Part shown: positions 47,401-63,791 of the stretch, in pieces
Layout: each line of letters starts with the position of its first letter
How positions within the stretch are numbered: the stretch's first letter is position 1
Origin: Antedon mediterranea
Lineage: Eukaryota; Echinodermata; Crinoidea; Comatulida; Antedonidae
Direction: 5' to 3'
DNA length: 64,000 nt
NCBI RefSeq assembly: GCF_964355755.1
Contig: NC_092672.1
Coordinates: forward strand, 10,598,501-10,662,500
Made by a program: the position numbers and the translations under genes
The notes under the pieces: generated by a model
Told to the model about the DNA's origin: nothing
The model's database searches: none
Seen by the model: only the letters and a program-made list of their open reading frames with translations

Positions 47401-47559
47401 TAAAGTATTCACTTCTGTAGAAAAAAAAGTTGGGCATGTCACATGACCAGTCAGATTTTGGTCATCAAATCATGATTCTTAATCCATTTCCATCTGGTGG
47501 AGTTTGCAACTCTCTGATTAGTATTATTTTTATCATGTTATATGCAGTGATGTTATACC

Positions 47560-47690
47560 CGAGGCCCCTGGTTTAGGAACGTTTCAGCCCTTTTCCACAT
47601 ATATTAATGCCTGTTTCCTCTGGGCCCTGTTCAGGGGTCCCTGGGTTAGCCAGTGAGTGCTCATACCCATTATACCACTGGTTTTATGTC
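47560..47690 (-). mobile_element. Short interspersed repeat copy
   Basis: GTTAGCCAGTGAGTGCTCAT and CATTATACCACTG match 40900-41050. Confidence 0.45.
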
Positions 47691-48397
47691 CACTTCATAC
47701 CCCAGGCTTTACTTCTAGCATTTGATCTATATTAGCTTCCAATGTCACCTACAATGACCTAGGCGATCTAACAACAGGAAGCTGAGCTCTGGATTGTTAC
47801 CTAAAATCAATGATGCTATGCTGAAATTATCAAAAACATACCTCAAGGCTTGTCAAGGGTATTTTAAAATTGATAAGAGGAAGTAAAATAATTAGTGATG
47901 GAAATCATGTACATTCATGGCTTGTATAATCAGTGTTCCTTAAAGACAGCTGGCACAACAGCCAAACAGCTCAAGATGACATTGCTATGTAATATGTGTT
48001 TATATACAATTAACAAGCAAACAGTAATTGCATCCCTGCCAACTGGTACATAGATGATACAGGCATGGGTTCGAACCAAGCCCCTCACTGACATTATTTA
48101 GGCAAGTATGGCTGTTAAAACTAATACATGTAATGTACCTGCAATAATGTTTCTGTACACATTTTACTTTCTTACTATTTTTATGTGTATCTATGAAGAA
48201 TGGCTCTTAAAATAGAAAATCAAATTAAGCTGTTGCACTAAAATCACCAGTATGCAATCAATGCTTTTATATATTATTAGACTAAAATCATGGAGTATGC
48301 TAAAATCTAAATGAATAATCTCTGATATTACAATCATTATCTTTTGCACCTTAATTCAATCATAAAACTTGCCATAATTTGATAGATATTAGATGAT

Positions 48398-53040
<4,643 letters not shown>

Positions 53041-53316
53041 GTAAGTAGGCCTACTGACGTATTATTTATTTATTTTATTATTTGTTGTTGAATAATTATC
53101 GGATCCGTTATTATTGTAAATGAAGGTGTTAATATGTGCTTTATCCTTGTTCCTGCATCATTATTAATATTATTTACTGTTGATTGCAGGGGTTTTTTTT
53201 AAATAATTTATTGACAATGTTGGAAAATTCAGTGAATGGAATGAAAAGTGTGTTAACCTGTTTTTAACCCACATGTTTTTATTCTGTCTCTTTTTTTTAA
53301 CTAGAGTATCACTATC

Positions 53317-56300
53317 ATGGCACCTGGTGGTAAAACAAGGAAATCATCAAGGAAACAAGTTGACCTAAAAACCAAGAAACATGAAATCAAATTAAAGGTA
53401 AATTATAACACTGACTGAGAGTCTGAATGAATATCGCCCTCCATGTTACCCACTACCAGGGAGTTGTTTGCAACTCCTAGCTGCTACTACCAGGCAGGGA
53501 GTTGTAAAATAAGACTCCCTGATGCTACATTGTCATTTTTTGGCTCGGATTGATCTCTTTGTAATATTTTGAGTAATTATACCGTACTACTATATTTCTT
53601 TATTTTTTCATTTTAGATAGAGAAAAATGTAAAAAATAATTAATAATGCTAATGTATAATAAAGAGAAAATGCTTTACTTATCTTTAACAGCAATAAAAT
53701 ATACACAAACAACAGGACAATGAGCTCGCCTTGCCAAGATAGAACTCGTAACAGTCCTTTGATCTTATGTCTGGCTGCTACAAATACCATGCATACACTG
53801 TGTACTATGATACATAGTCTACGGCGCGCAGCATGACCCTGATCTTGTCGCAGCCACAGATACATTGAACTTGTTATAAAACCAATAAAACTTAAAGCAG
53901 TAAATACTGAAAATGTGCACTCCATAGGATTTTCCTCCATAGCTGCGGCCTGTGTGAATTACAACCAGAATGGGAATGTTATCTTTCAAAGTTGTTAAAG
54001 CTGGAGAACAACTTTTTATAAAATTCTTTCAATGATACTACTAGGTTTAAAAAGTTCTTTTTTCCCTACAGATTCAAGCAAATGCCAAGAAACCAATAAT
54101 CAGGTGGCAGAATAAGAATATTTTACACACATTGTATCAATATCGGGCTGGGTGTTGTACAACCAACAACATTAGACAGGTATGTGTCCAAAAACATAAA
54201 AATAAATGTCTTAAATCACTAATTACCTTGAAATTTAAAAGACCAATCAATACATATTTGTTTAATGGTAAAGAAATGCAGAGCTTATTCTCCTGTTGTC
54301 GCTTCCCATTTTTCTTCCAACATCCTGGAGTTCATTACGTGTACAGCCCCATTAGAGAATGTGTTCATTTTTACCCGAAGTTTTTCAAAACTTTGGGTAA
54401 ATGTCACTTAACCTCCTACTGTGACATGTGTTTATATAAGTCCAACTTTGATGTTAAAAAAACAAAAAAAAATATCATTAGATAATATGTCTATTGCATA
54501 ATACCTTACCCAGAATATAAACATTTATGTCAGTTGTCATATTAGAGTTAACAAATCATTTTTTTTACTTGATTTTGGATCTTCTTGACCTTTAACCTAA
54601 AAAATTTAAAATGCTAATTAATGTTAAAATTATACTCTGAATTACAGGCAATCATCAAACCATTTCAAGAGAAACTAACAAAATACAGGATATTACGAAC
54701 ATCCAGTCCATTTGACAGAAGAGTAACGTCAATGGCGTGGCATCCAACAAAACCGACCACAATGTGTGTAGCGTCCAAGAGTGGCGATTTTCTTTTGTGG
54801 GATTATGAAAAGTTGGACCACTCTCAGTTTGTTCGTGGAGTAAGTATAATAAATTTTGATTGCTTATTCTAAAATTGTAAAACTCTTTTAATGTCCAGAA
54901 TAATGTACAAATGAATACGGACTACTTTTGTGTGGCACAGAAAGTGGAGGTACAGTTGAGCCGGCCCCTGTGGTTTTTATATTTTTCTAAACATTTCATT
55001 TTCAGATTGAGAATAACTCAAGTTTAATAGCCGATTTTATTGTAATCATAATTATTGTAATATTCTCAATAAGTACAGTACAATATAATAGGCCTACAGT
55101 ATAATCAAAATATAGAAAATAAAAGGCATCACTTGATACACTGATGTCAAGAATTAAAGATTTGATCAAGGGAAATCTAGGCCTACTTCTATTTCACCAT
55201 AATCGAAACTGTCCGAAGCAAAGATGTATTGTTCCCCAAAAACAAGAAAAATGAAGATTAATAAAATCAGATTTTGAATGCCATTTTGATTACTTTCTTG
55301 GAAAAAAAAGAAATTTAACCCAAAAATGCCTTGCCTAGCAGCCAATTTGACTTAGATTACAGTTTTTCAGGTACATTATTTTTTATTTTGATTCAATTTT
55401 TGGTGAATGAATAAATAACTATGTGACATTAATATTGCATATATTCAACAAACAAATTAAAAAAAATATATATTATTTTAGTCGGTCGGACAATATCTTT
55501 AAAGTCATCTGATTACGGGTTTTTTCACATCTCTCATGTTTTCATTGAGGAACCTTTTCAATTTTAAAACATTGTTTAAAGGGATGCAACATCCCAGCAA
55601 TGAAGTTTGACCCCAATTTTATTTACACGGCAACATGTGATAGTTCGGTTCCGAGGCAGGATTTTGAAGGGCGCTCGCAACACGTTTTTGTGAACACTAA
55701 TGATTTGGCGTCAGTTGGTTCTAGTTATACTTGTGTTAATTAGTGATGTTTAATTCTCTGCAGTTGGGTAAAGGTGGTAGTATTCCTGCTTTGAAATTTG
55801 ACATAGACTCACCAGATCACATCTACACAGTATCTGGAGACGGATTGGTTCTACGTCAAGATTTTGAAGGTCGCTCAAGACAGGTCTTTTTCAATACTAA
55901 TGATTGGTCGTAAGTTATTGTACTGATTCTAATGGCAAGAGAGAATGTTTGTAAAGAATGAAATGCCTTGCCATTGGCATCAATACCCATGACAAACTGT
56001 ATTTCAGGACATTGATTCTGTAAACTGGATTCAGCCAGTACTGTGTTCAGAACTTTTATTCTGTAAACTTGATTCCGCCAGCTACTGTGTTCAGAACTTA
56101 ATTCTGTAAACAGGATTTAGCCAGCTACTGCGTTCAGAACTTTAATTCTGTAAACTTGATTCAGCCAGCTACTGTGCTCAGAATTTAATTCTTTAAAATA
56201 TATTCAGCCAGCTGTGTTCAGAAAATTTTAATTCTGAAAACATGATTCAGCCAGCTGTGTTGTGTAAACAGGGTGCAGCCAGCTGTGTTCATAATTTAAT

Positions 56301-59300
56301 TCTGTAAATTGGATCAGCCAGCTGTGTTTATAACTTTATTTCTGTAAACTACTATAGTGGAGCACTGTGGCGCAGTGGCTAGAGCATTGGACTTGCAATC
56401 AAGAGGTTGTCGGTTCAAGCCCCGGCTTGGTCACTGCAGTGTTGAGTCCTTGAGCAAGATTCTTTATCCACATTTTTCCTCCCCACCCAGGTGATAGAAA
56501 TGGGTACCGGTATGTAAAAAGTACTGGGAAGGTAAACCAGACTCGTTTGTGCGGGAGAAGTGGCGTACCCCCCACAAACATACACACTTAGTGGAGTCTG
56601 GCCCAAACGCTAAAGAAATGGAGATGGGCACCACGGCCTTAGGTTTCGACTCGAAACTACAGTATATTCAATCAGCTGTGTTCAGAACTTTAACTTTGTA
56701 AACTGGAATCAACCAGCTGTGATCAGTAAACCAGTTGAAACCTGTTATTTTATATAATTAATTAAATTTGATATAATTGATATCTTTTTGTGTGTTTCAG
56801 ATTTTGGTTTTGCAGTCTTGATGTCAGCTTTAAAGCTAATCTTGTTGTAGCTGGCGACAATGTTGGCAAAGTTTGCTTGTTCACACGACAAGGAGAGAAG
56901 GTACTTTTTTATGCTTTTAAAACTGTTTCTCATATCACTGTTGAGCTTAGCAACCAACAATGTGTCAAATACTGTGGTATGATTTCAGGATTCTGTATTT
57001 GGTCTAAGAATGGAGGAGTTTCCTTCATTGCCATAGACTAAGATACCAGCTAACAATTACCTCATTTTGTTTATTTATATAAAACAAAGAAATTCTTCAT
57101 TAGGCCTTTGTCATTAAGAATAGCCTATTGTTGTTGCACATACACCTTATCTGCTTTATTAAACACTTACTTTTGCTGGTGTATATAAATTAACTATCCA
57201 TGTTTCAAAGTTCTAAAATAAATTTGTGTTGTACTTTTCAAGAAATATCAATGAATTGTAAATGCATTGATTATTGCTGGTTATATTTTTCTGGATACAA
57301 TTTTTTTTAAAATGTATAGTGATAATATTTCAGTTTTCAAATATAGTAATATCCCTGTTGATCGAGAATTCTTTTTTAAAATAAAATTTGGTAACAGGGA
57401 GTTTGTGTCTCACATAAGATAACCATAAAAGAGAAACAGAGAGAAATAGAAGTGAAAAAAAAAAAAGGCAAATTGATATTCTGGCCCATATTGAACCCAC
57501 AGAGAACTCAGGATAACTTGTGGACAGAATCATGCCATACAAACAAACACATTTCCAAACAAGCTAGTAACTATAGGCCTACTTGGAAAATGCAGATATT
57601 GTGTTAAATAATAAAGGAAGACATCCAGCCATTGAATCCTACTTTTTTTCCAATTCCATTGTTAACATTTTAACTCTTGAAATACCTAAAAACAAAAGGT
57701 TTTTGTCTTCTGTCTTGAGTTTGGTTTAAGCTGTTACTTTTAAAAATATTTTGAAAACCAATTGTTGACTTGTTTCTCAAAGCAGAACTCATACAGTATC
57801 AATGATAACAATGTTATGGCAGTATATGATAACAATTTTTAATAATTTTGTCACCATTTCTAGTGTCTTATGAAAATAAAATTGAATTGAACAAGTTAAA
57901 ACATAACAATTAATAATAAAAACAATAGTATTATCCTAAAGCTCTGTCCATATATGGGCACATCACATTTTGTTGTCACATAAAGTTTTATAGTATAGAC
58001 AGAGCTTAAAAATCACAATTTTTTGGCAGAAAGGACTTGTTTCCTTTCGTCACTCGCCACAATAATATTTTTTGTGTATAGTTCTTTCATTTATTATGTA
58101 GTAATGTATTATTTATCAAAAGGTTTCGTCTGATCGTCTGCACAAAGCAAAGGTTACACATTGCGAGTTCAATCCTTCTTGTGATTGGTTGTTAGCAACT
58201 GCGTCCGTTGACAAAACTGTGAAATTATGGGATGTCAGGATGATGAAAGACAAGAACAGTTTTGTGCAATGCTTGTCACACGAGAAACCTATTAATTCTG
58301 GTAATTTCTTTTAATGAAATTTTCCATCTAATTAGATGATTATAGAAACAAAAGGGGGCCTATAATTTTAAAGGGTAGTTTTAATGAACTAGCTGAATTT
58401 TTTTATACGAAGTTTCTGCATCTAGGCCTACGCCTTGGAGTAAATATAATCCCCAGGCTATATCTACCCCTATATAGCGCGCTAATGTGTGATGGCTGAA
58501 TGGGCAGTGTGTGGGTCTTGCAACGTCATGCTGTAGCGTTAGGCTAGGGTTCAAAACGCATTGGTATAATTTTTTTTTTTGCTCGCCATCTTCTTTATTG
58601 ACTATCATCTTTTCTCACCATTTTCCTAGATGTATATTTTTTCTTAGGTTATGAGGGCCCGAGACAGAGGGTGGGATAGGTATAGATATTTGCATAGTGT
58701 AAACCTAGCCACTACGTTTTTTATATATATTGAAAACGATTATTAGAAATTGAACATTAGAAGGATGTCACTAAAAATAGAAACTTTTGCGGTTGTTGGG
58801 ATCCTTGATATATGGTAGCCACACACCAATCTCTTAATTGGAATTTACATAGCCATTCCAACCTATCTAAAAAATATTAATGCCTTTATATACCGTAATA
58901 ATAATAATCAATATGATGAGCAACACAAAAACAAATTTAGGAGTTCTGTTCATGTTTTTGGCTAATTGTTAAACTAATAAAGTACTTAGTGCAATAATAA
59001 TTTGTGCTCTACTCTAGCTTATTTTAGCCCTGATGGTTCTAGACTACTGACCACTGACCAACACGTTGACATTAGGATATATTCAGGTCCTTATTGGTCA
59101 GACACCTACAACACTATTGTTCATCCGCATCGATTCTATCAACATATTACGCCTTTTAAGGTAAGTAGGCCTACTGCATGCCAGAAATAGATATGATATA
59201 AAAACAAATAATATGGCTCATCAATTTATTGGTTTTTATATTTATTTTATGTTTTATAGTTTTAAATTTACAGAAAAGAAACATTTTATAGATTACATCT

Positions 59301-60993
59301 TCTAATCTACTCATATGTCTTCTAGGCTGTGGACATTAAGCTTAATTATTATTGATCTGTGGTGAATCCAGGAGCGAGGGCCTACCAATTTGAACCTATT
59401 TTCTGCATTCTATTTTTCAACATTTAAAAAGTGCCCCTTAAGAAGAAACAGAATTTCTAAATTTCTTTCGTACTATTTTTTGTTAACATTCTGAAAATAC
59501 TGTAAGCAGAGGTCTAAGATCTTGTGTTCATTGTCACTTTACCAAGTTTTTTGTTAGCCTAAACACAAATTTACTGCAGTCAACCACAAATCTAAGATGG
59601 TTGTTCATGACTCAATAAGAACTACATGAAACCAATATTTCCAGAAAGCATTTTTAGTGTGAATATTCTCATTAATTTTACAGGCTACATGGCATCCAGT
59701 GCATGATATTATTGTTATTGGTCGATATCCAGATTCAAGTTTTCCTGGTTACCGAGATGGAGAGTGTCGTACTGTTGACATGTTTAATGCCAATACTGGA
59801 AAAATAATTTGCCAATTGCTGGATCCTAGTGCATCTGGGATAATATCGGTAAGAGGATAGACATTAGACTGGCTTAGCCGATACAGGTCAACATGAGCGT
59901 TCCAAGCAACTGATCGCAACTTTAAGTAGCACACAGTTGGCCAAAATATGTCGACATTTTGCATAGTTGACTTGCTTTCATTTGAACATAAATTTTGAAA
60001 TGTGTTACATTTGCAGGTTGCAACATCATGACAAGTTGCAATCAGCTTAATGGAAACATAGTATTTTATTTCTGTTCAATTGCTTAAAAGTTGATAAAAA
60101 TGCTCTTGCGCAACTACAGTTGCGCTCTGTGTCAACCTAACATAGCATTTCTACAGCATTGGTTCGGTTTGGTTGTGGATCTTGGATGAGCAAAGATCTC
60201 CCTTTTAATATACAACAATCAAAGAAAAAGAAACAGTTTATTACTTAAAAATTAAATTGGATTGAATTTAGTGGTGTTTAGGTAGAAAAATAAAGGTTTT
60301 GCGTAGACTAACTTATTGTAACAACTTGTTTCTACAGTTAAACATGTTTAATCCCAAGACAGATGCATTGGTCTCTGCAATGGGTAAGTTTTCTGAAATC
60401 AATAATCTCTATTTTATTACTTGTTTAAAGTATTTTGCAGCGAAAAACCAATTTAGTCAATTTCCCAACATATTTCCAATTCATTGGTTAATAATTAACC
60501 TTCAAGAGAGTAAATTTAGATCTAGAATTGATTTAATTGATGTTTGTTAGTGTGAATATGATATTTATATTATAATTGCATTAACTTACTTTCACATTTA
60601 TATTACAATATTTATAACAATAAAACATATTGAACTGATAGTTTTAAAACAAATTTTTAAAAGGAATTGACAATTACTGATTTGAAAATAACATTTTTAT
60701 TGATTTTTTTTTATTTACCCAAAGGATATCACATTCTAGTGTGGATAGGAGATGAAGAAGCTTTTGAGAAACAACAAAAAGTGATGGAATCGTTACGAGC
60801 AAACAGCTCCAACATCGGTGGCCCATCAACGTATAGAAGACCGAGACGAAGAAGAGATAATAATGATGAGAATGATGAGGATGATGACGATGTCTCTTCA
60901 ATGAAAAAGAAAATCAAAAAGCCTAAACAAAGTAAAGCTAAAGAGGAAAAAGAAAACCAGAAAGTTAAAATCAAAGGAAAGAAATCAAAGTGA
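53317..60993 (+). CDS. DDB2: DNA damage-binding protein 2 (WD40, UV-DDB subunit)
   Basis: Ten coding exons: 53317-53397, 54072-54179, 54648-54839, 55764-55909, 56801-56900, 58123-58300, 59018-59160, 59684-59848, 60338-60383 and 60725-60993; 1428 nt, 475 aa. DDB2 recognises UV photoproducts in nuclear DNA and links to CUL4 through DDB1. Evidence: basic N-terminus, [51 protein letters not shown] (WDxR DDB1-contact motif at 245-248), [13 protein letters not shown] (lesion-probing hairpin, Tyr309-Gln-His), [16 protein letters not shown] and MGYHILVW. After the propeller comes a ~75-residue tail, acidic ([10 protein letters not shown]) then Lys-rich, not in the ~427-aa human protein. An additional copy of exon 4 lies at 55582-55709. 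The exon 6 acceptor (TTATCAAAAG) has a poor pyrimidine tract. Confidence 0.96.
53608..53940 (-). CDS. Hypothetical 110-aa hydrophobic ORF nested in DDB2 intron 1
   Basis: Not recognised. The ORF begins [20 protein letters not shown] and contains three hydrophobic stretches separated by basic residues. A pyrimidine-poor acceptor-like CACACAG lies 9 bp before the ATG. The N-terminal part (53720-53940) is GC-richer than its surroundings and looks more coding-like than the AT-rich C-terminal part. It may be an exon or relic of a membrane-protein gene or chance. Confidence 0.25.
   Translation of the reverse strand: MEENPMECTFSVFTALSFIGFITSSMYLWLRQDQGHAARRRLCIIVHSVCMVFVAARHKIKGLLRVLSWQGELIVLLFVYILLLLKISKAFSLYYTLALLIIFYIFLYLK
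55220..55503. mobile_element. MITE in DDB2 intron 3
   Basis: CAAAGATGTATTGTTCCCCA at the left and CGGACAATATCTTTAAA at the right form imperfect inverted termini. It ends about 80 bp before the alternative DDB2 exon. Confidence 0.65.
55582..55709 (+). other. DDB2: Duplicated, putatively mutually exclusive DDB2 exon 4A
   Basis: Open reading in the phase required after exon 3 (phase 0) and ending in the phase required by exon 5 (phase 2): 128 nt, donor GTCAGT at 55710. It encodes a recognisable copy of exon 4B (55764-55909), sharing IPAx[14 protein letters not shown] and NTND, but is 6 residues shorter. Its acceptor (ATTGTTTAAAG) lacks a good pyrimidine tract. Using both exons would shift the frame. 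Whether it is spliced into mRNA or is decaying cannot be told from sequence. Confidence 0.75.
56016..56725. repeat. Minisatellite (CAGCCAGCTGTGTTCAGAA type), split by a SINE
   Basis: Roughly eight units of about 45-60 bp containing TTCTGTAAAC, GATTCAGCCAGCTACTGTG and TTCAGAACTT at 56016-56350. After the SINE the array resumes at 56668-56725. In DDB2 intron 4. Confidence 0.85.
56355..56665 (+). mobile_element. tRNA-derived SINE in DDB2 intron
   Basis: Head with box A-like TGGCGCAGTGGCTAGAGC and box B-like TCGGTTCAAGCCC, then a ~230-bp body ending near TTTCGACTCGAAACTAC. A different family from the 22540 and 48570 SINEs. Confidence 0.8.
57939..58007. mobile_element. Internally deleted MITE copy (AAGCTCTGTC family)
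   Basis: AAGCTCTGTCCATATATGGG...ATAGTATAGACAGAGCTT: the left terminus is joined directly to the right half; the 21-bp motif region is missing. Confidence 0.8.
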
Positions 60994-61005
60994 TAAAGTA
61001 GTGTA

Positions 61006-61147
61006 AAGGTCTGTCTACACTATCACACTAGTTTGTTATATGTGTGATATTCCCAAATATGGTAGTGGTATGACATCATCATGTCCATATATGAGCACAT
61101 CACATTTTGTTGTTACATCAAGTTTGATAGTGTAGAAGGCAGAGCTT
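61006..61147. mobile_element. MITE copy with single 21-bp motif
   Basis: AAGGTCTGTCTACACTATCA at the left, ATAGTGTAGAAGGCAGAGCTT at the right. One copy of CCCAAATATGGTAGTGGTAT in the middle followed by GACATCATCATG. Starts 13 bp after the DDB2 stop, hence within its 3' UTR. Confidence 0.9.
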
Positions 61148-62109
61148 AATTAATTTTATTAAAACCAAAGACGATCTTGAAGAAAGGTGAAACAATGTGT
61201 ATTCTGTGTGAATACTTTTATATTTTATAGCATGGAAAAAGTTTGTCTATTACACTTGTAAAAATGTACAATATTTGTTTGTCATATGAACAAACAATTT
61301 GATTACTCTGTGATCTTATTTTTCTTCCATTTTAACTATTAGTAATTGTAAATATTGACATTTTAATTTTAAAAAATGTATAAAAGTAAGATATTTCAAG
61401 CATAATATTCTTAGACAAGAATAAGTTAGCTGATACTATATATATTTTTTTAAATAAATTGTTATACTGTCGTGCAGTACACACCATTTGTTAGACATTC
61501 ATATAAAAGACAAACACATATCTATGTGAAAATTGTCAGTATTAATTTTTTTTAAATGTTTTAATCATACAGTACAAATGTAGAAATGTACATTACTATG
61601 GGTAACATAATGCTATTTTTCTGGTACTGTATTTTATTTATTGTGTTTTAGTAAAGGGGAAAATATTAATAACCAAACTGCTATTGTAAACAAAAATTGG
61701 TATGAAAAAGACTTCGTTTTATAATCTCAAAATTGTGACTGTGATTTTAATGTGTTTATTTTTTATTATACTGTAAGATTTTGTATTGTGTATTATAAGT
61801 ACAGTAGTAGTACATGTTTTAGTCCATAAATGATTGACAAGTTTTTACAATAAAAATGTATACAAAGTCAACTCTTCTCTAATAAAAACCCATGGTATTG
61901 AAAGTTTAAATGGAAAACCACCGATATCGTTAGCTACGAATTGAACCTTTTTAATTTCAGATTTAATGCTTTATATATAGTCAATAGGCATACAATACAA
62001 GATACAATGCGAAAAGGCTCTATGGCTAATAACTAACTAACACGCAGAAGTACAAAAAGGCAGACCTTAAAAAACATAAAGAGAAACCATAATATAGAAG
62101 AAAGATTAT

Positions 62110-62380
62110 AATACCGTATATTCGAATAAACGCCCCGCTTTGAATAAACAGAACATCATGTGGCCTTTATTAATTTCCTCGAATAAACGCTCCGCAACAT
62201 ATTATATATATATATATATATATATATACATTTTGATAAAATTTTCACTTTATTTTATCACTTCCTGATATTAAAAGTGTATTTTTTCAAAGCTAGGGGG
62301 TATTTATTTGATTATACTTGTTACCATATTACACCCAAAAAAAAAAACGCCTCCCCCGAATAAACTGAACAAAAACGCCC
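62110..62380. repeat. CGAATAAACGCCCC repeat cluster with (AT)n
   Basis: Phrases TTCGAATAAACGCCCCGC, CTCGAATAAACGCTCCGC and CCCGAATAAACTGAAC recur, with an (AT)n run at 62204-62227 between them. Confidence 0.7.
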
Positions 62381-62384
62381 GGGT

Positions 62385-62555
62385 ATCCCTTTTCATACAA
62401 CACAGGGTATCCCTTTTTATACAACAGGGTCTCCCTTTTCGTACAACACATGATCTCCCTTTTCGTACAACACAGAGTCTCCCACTCTCCCTTTTCGTAC
62501 AATAGCGTCTCCCTTTTCGTACAATAGCGTCTCTTTTTTCGTATTGGGTCTCTAG
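62385..62555. repeat. ~25-bp minisatellite (TCTCCCTTTTCGTACAACA)
   Basis: About seven imperfect copies, for example at 62430, 62452, 62485, 62508; the ORFs across it are repeat artefacts. Confidence 0.85.
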
Positions 62556-62674
62556 TTTCCTGAACAGGACAGTATAACAATTCCCAAAAATATATGGCAA
62601 GCATTAAGGGAAGTAAACTAAAAAGATTTTAATTCCTTTTCACGTTGAAGCTGCTGCATAAAAATAAGTACAAT

Positions 62675-62745
62675 ACTAGAATTTAATTCGTCACTTTGAC
62701 GAATTATAGGTGATAATTTTTATCATTTTATTGACATTGACATGA
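62675..62745 (-). mobile_element. Helitron-like 3' terminus, copy D (truncated)
   Basis: CTAGAATTTAATTCGTCACT with hairpin ATTCGTC/GACGAAT, matching the end of copy B; the rest of the element was not found. Confidence 0.6.
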
Positions 62746-63245
62746 TTTATTATCTTTACTTATTTAAGTTAGGACCATATCAGTCAGATTTTGTTATAGA
62801 CACAATGACCCGAGAATCACACTATAGGCCTACTGACGTTTTGAGTCCATCAAAATGCCATTTCGAAATTAAGTAGATGGAAATAAGTCAACCAATAAAG
62901 ATAATATAATGCACTGACGTAGATTGTAGGGTTGAGCCGATGAGTCTGAAAACAAAAATCATACATTGTCTCGAAATGCTCTCTAAAGTAACAATATGTT
63001 TTTTGTTTGATCTGACGTACACAAACACTGGCATAGGCTTGTCTTTGTTGTTGCATCATCGTCAAACACCACAATAATGTTAAAATATAATGATTTCACG
63101 TGCACAATTTATAACTTACAAAATCACTGTCATTGTCACCTGCCAGCTATCACGTAGGTTTCGAACGTCATCCAAGCCATGAACATACCGAATGAGTCGC
63201 TTCGAATGATTTAATTTAGGTCTCTACTTAATCAACGATTTAAAA

Positions 63246-63299
<54 letters not shown>
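63246..63299. repeat. (AT)n microsatellite
   Basis: About 25 AT dinucleotides. Confidence 0.95.
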
Positions 63300-63301
<2 letters not shown>

Positions 63302-63413
63302 GTTTAAAAATGGATTTATTAATAATACGGACCATACAATAAAGGTACTTTTTTTACAATTGTTTAATAAGTTTTGCCGTAAGATTAAATAAATAAAATT
63401 GGAATAAAGACCA

Positions 63414-63570
63414 AAACTCTTTCTACACTATAAAATAGTTTGTCAAAAAAAGTGCGATGTGCCCAAATAAGGTAGTGATATGCCCAAATGTATGGTAGTG
63501 ATCATCATGTCCATATATGGCCACATCACATTTTTTTGTCACATCAAGTTTGATAGTGTAGACAAAGCTT
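63414..63570. mobile_element. MITE copy with two 21-bp motifs
   Basis: Ends AAACTCTTTCTACACTATAA and GATAGTGTAGACAAAGCTT. The central GCCCAAATAAGGTAGTGATAT is followed by a second GCCCAAATGTATGGTAGTGAT. Confidence 0.88.
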
Positions 63571-63791
63571 TACGGCGAATGACAGAGGTAGGTTTTACCC
63601 AATAGGCAGCTATCAAAATACATGCCGGCCCACTATATATTACACATAATAGGAAGATTAAATTGAGGGTTTATAAGGCAGTTACTGTTGTTAATTGTTC
63701 AAGAGTTGGTTATTTTTTACACTGTGAAGCACATACTGTACCTTCCTTTAAATTGTCTTTTGTGAGTTGGTCAACAATCCTCTAAGCTAAG

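Larger units (their letters stand above)
43932..48397. other. Intergenic region between SLC35F6 and TPI (convergent ends)
   Basis: Plus-strand AATAAA near 44298 could end SLC35F6. Otherwise AT-rich sequence with Helitron-like copy C, a MITE end at 47320 and a short repeat at 47560-47690. No exon recognised. Confidence 0.5.
61148..63413. other. DDB2 3' flank / intergenic
   Basis: AATAAA near 61850 (ACAATAAAAATG) and earlier candidates could end DDB2. Remaining sequence holds repeats listed separately. No exon recognised. Confidence 0.45.

Noticed and set aside
60674-60974. Minus-strand ORFs opposite DDB2 exon 10
   Set aside because: Shadows of the acidic/lysine-rich coding region on the other strand.
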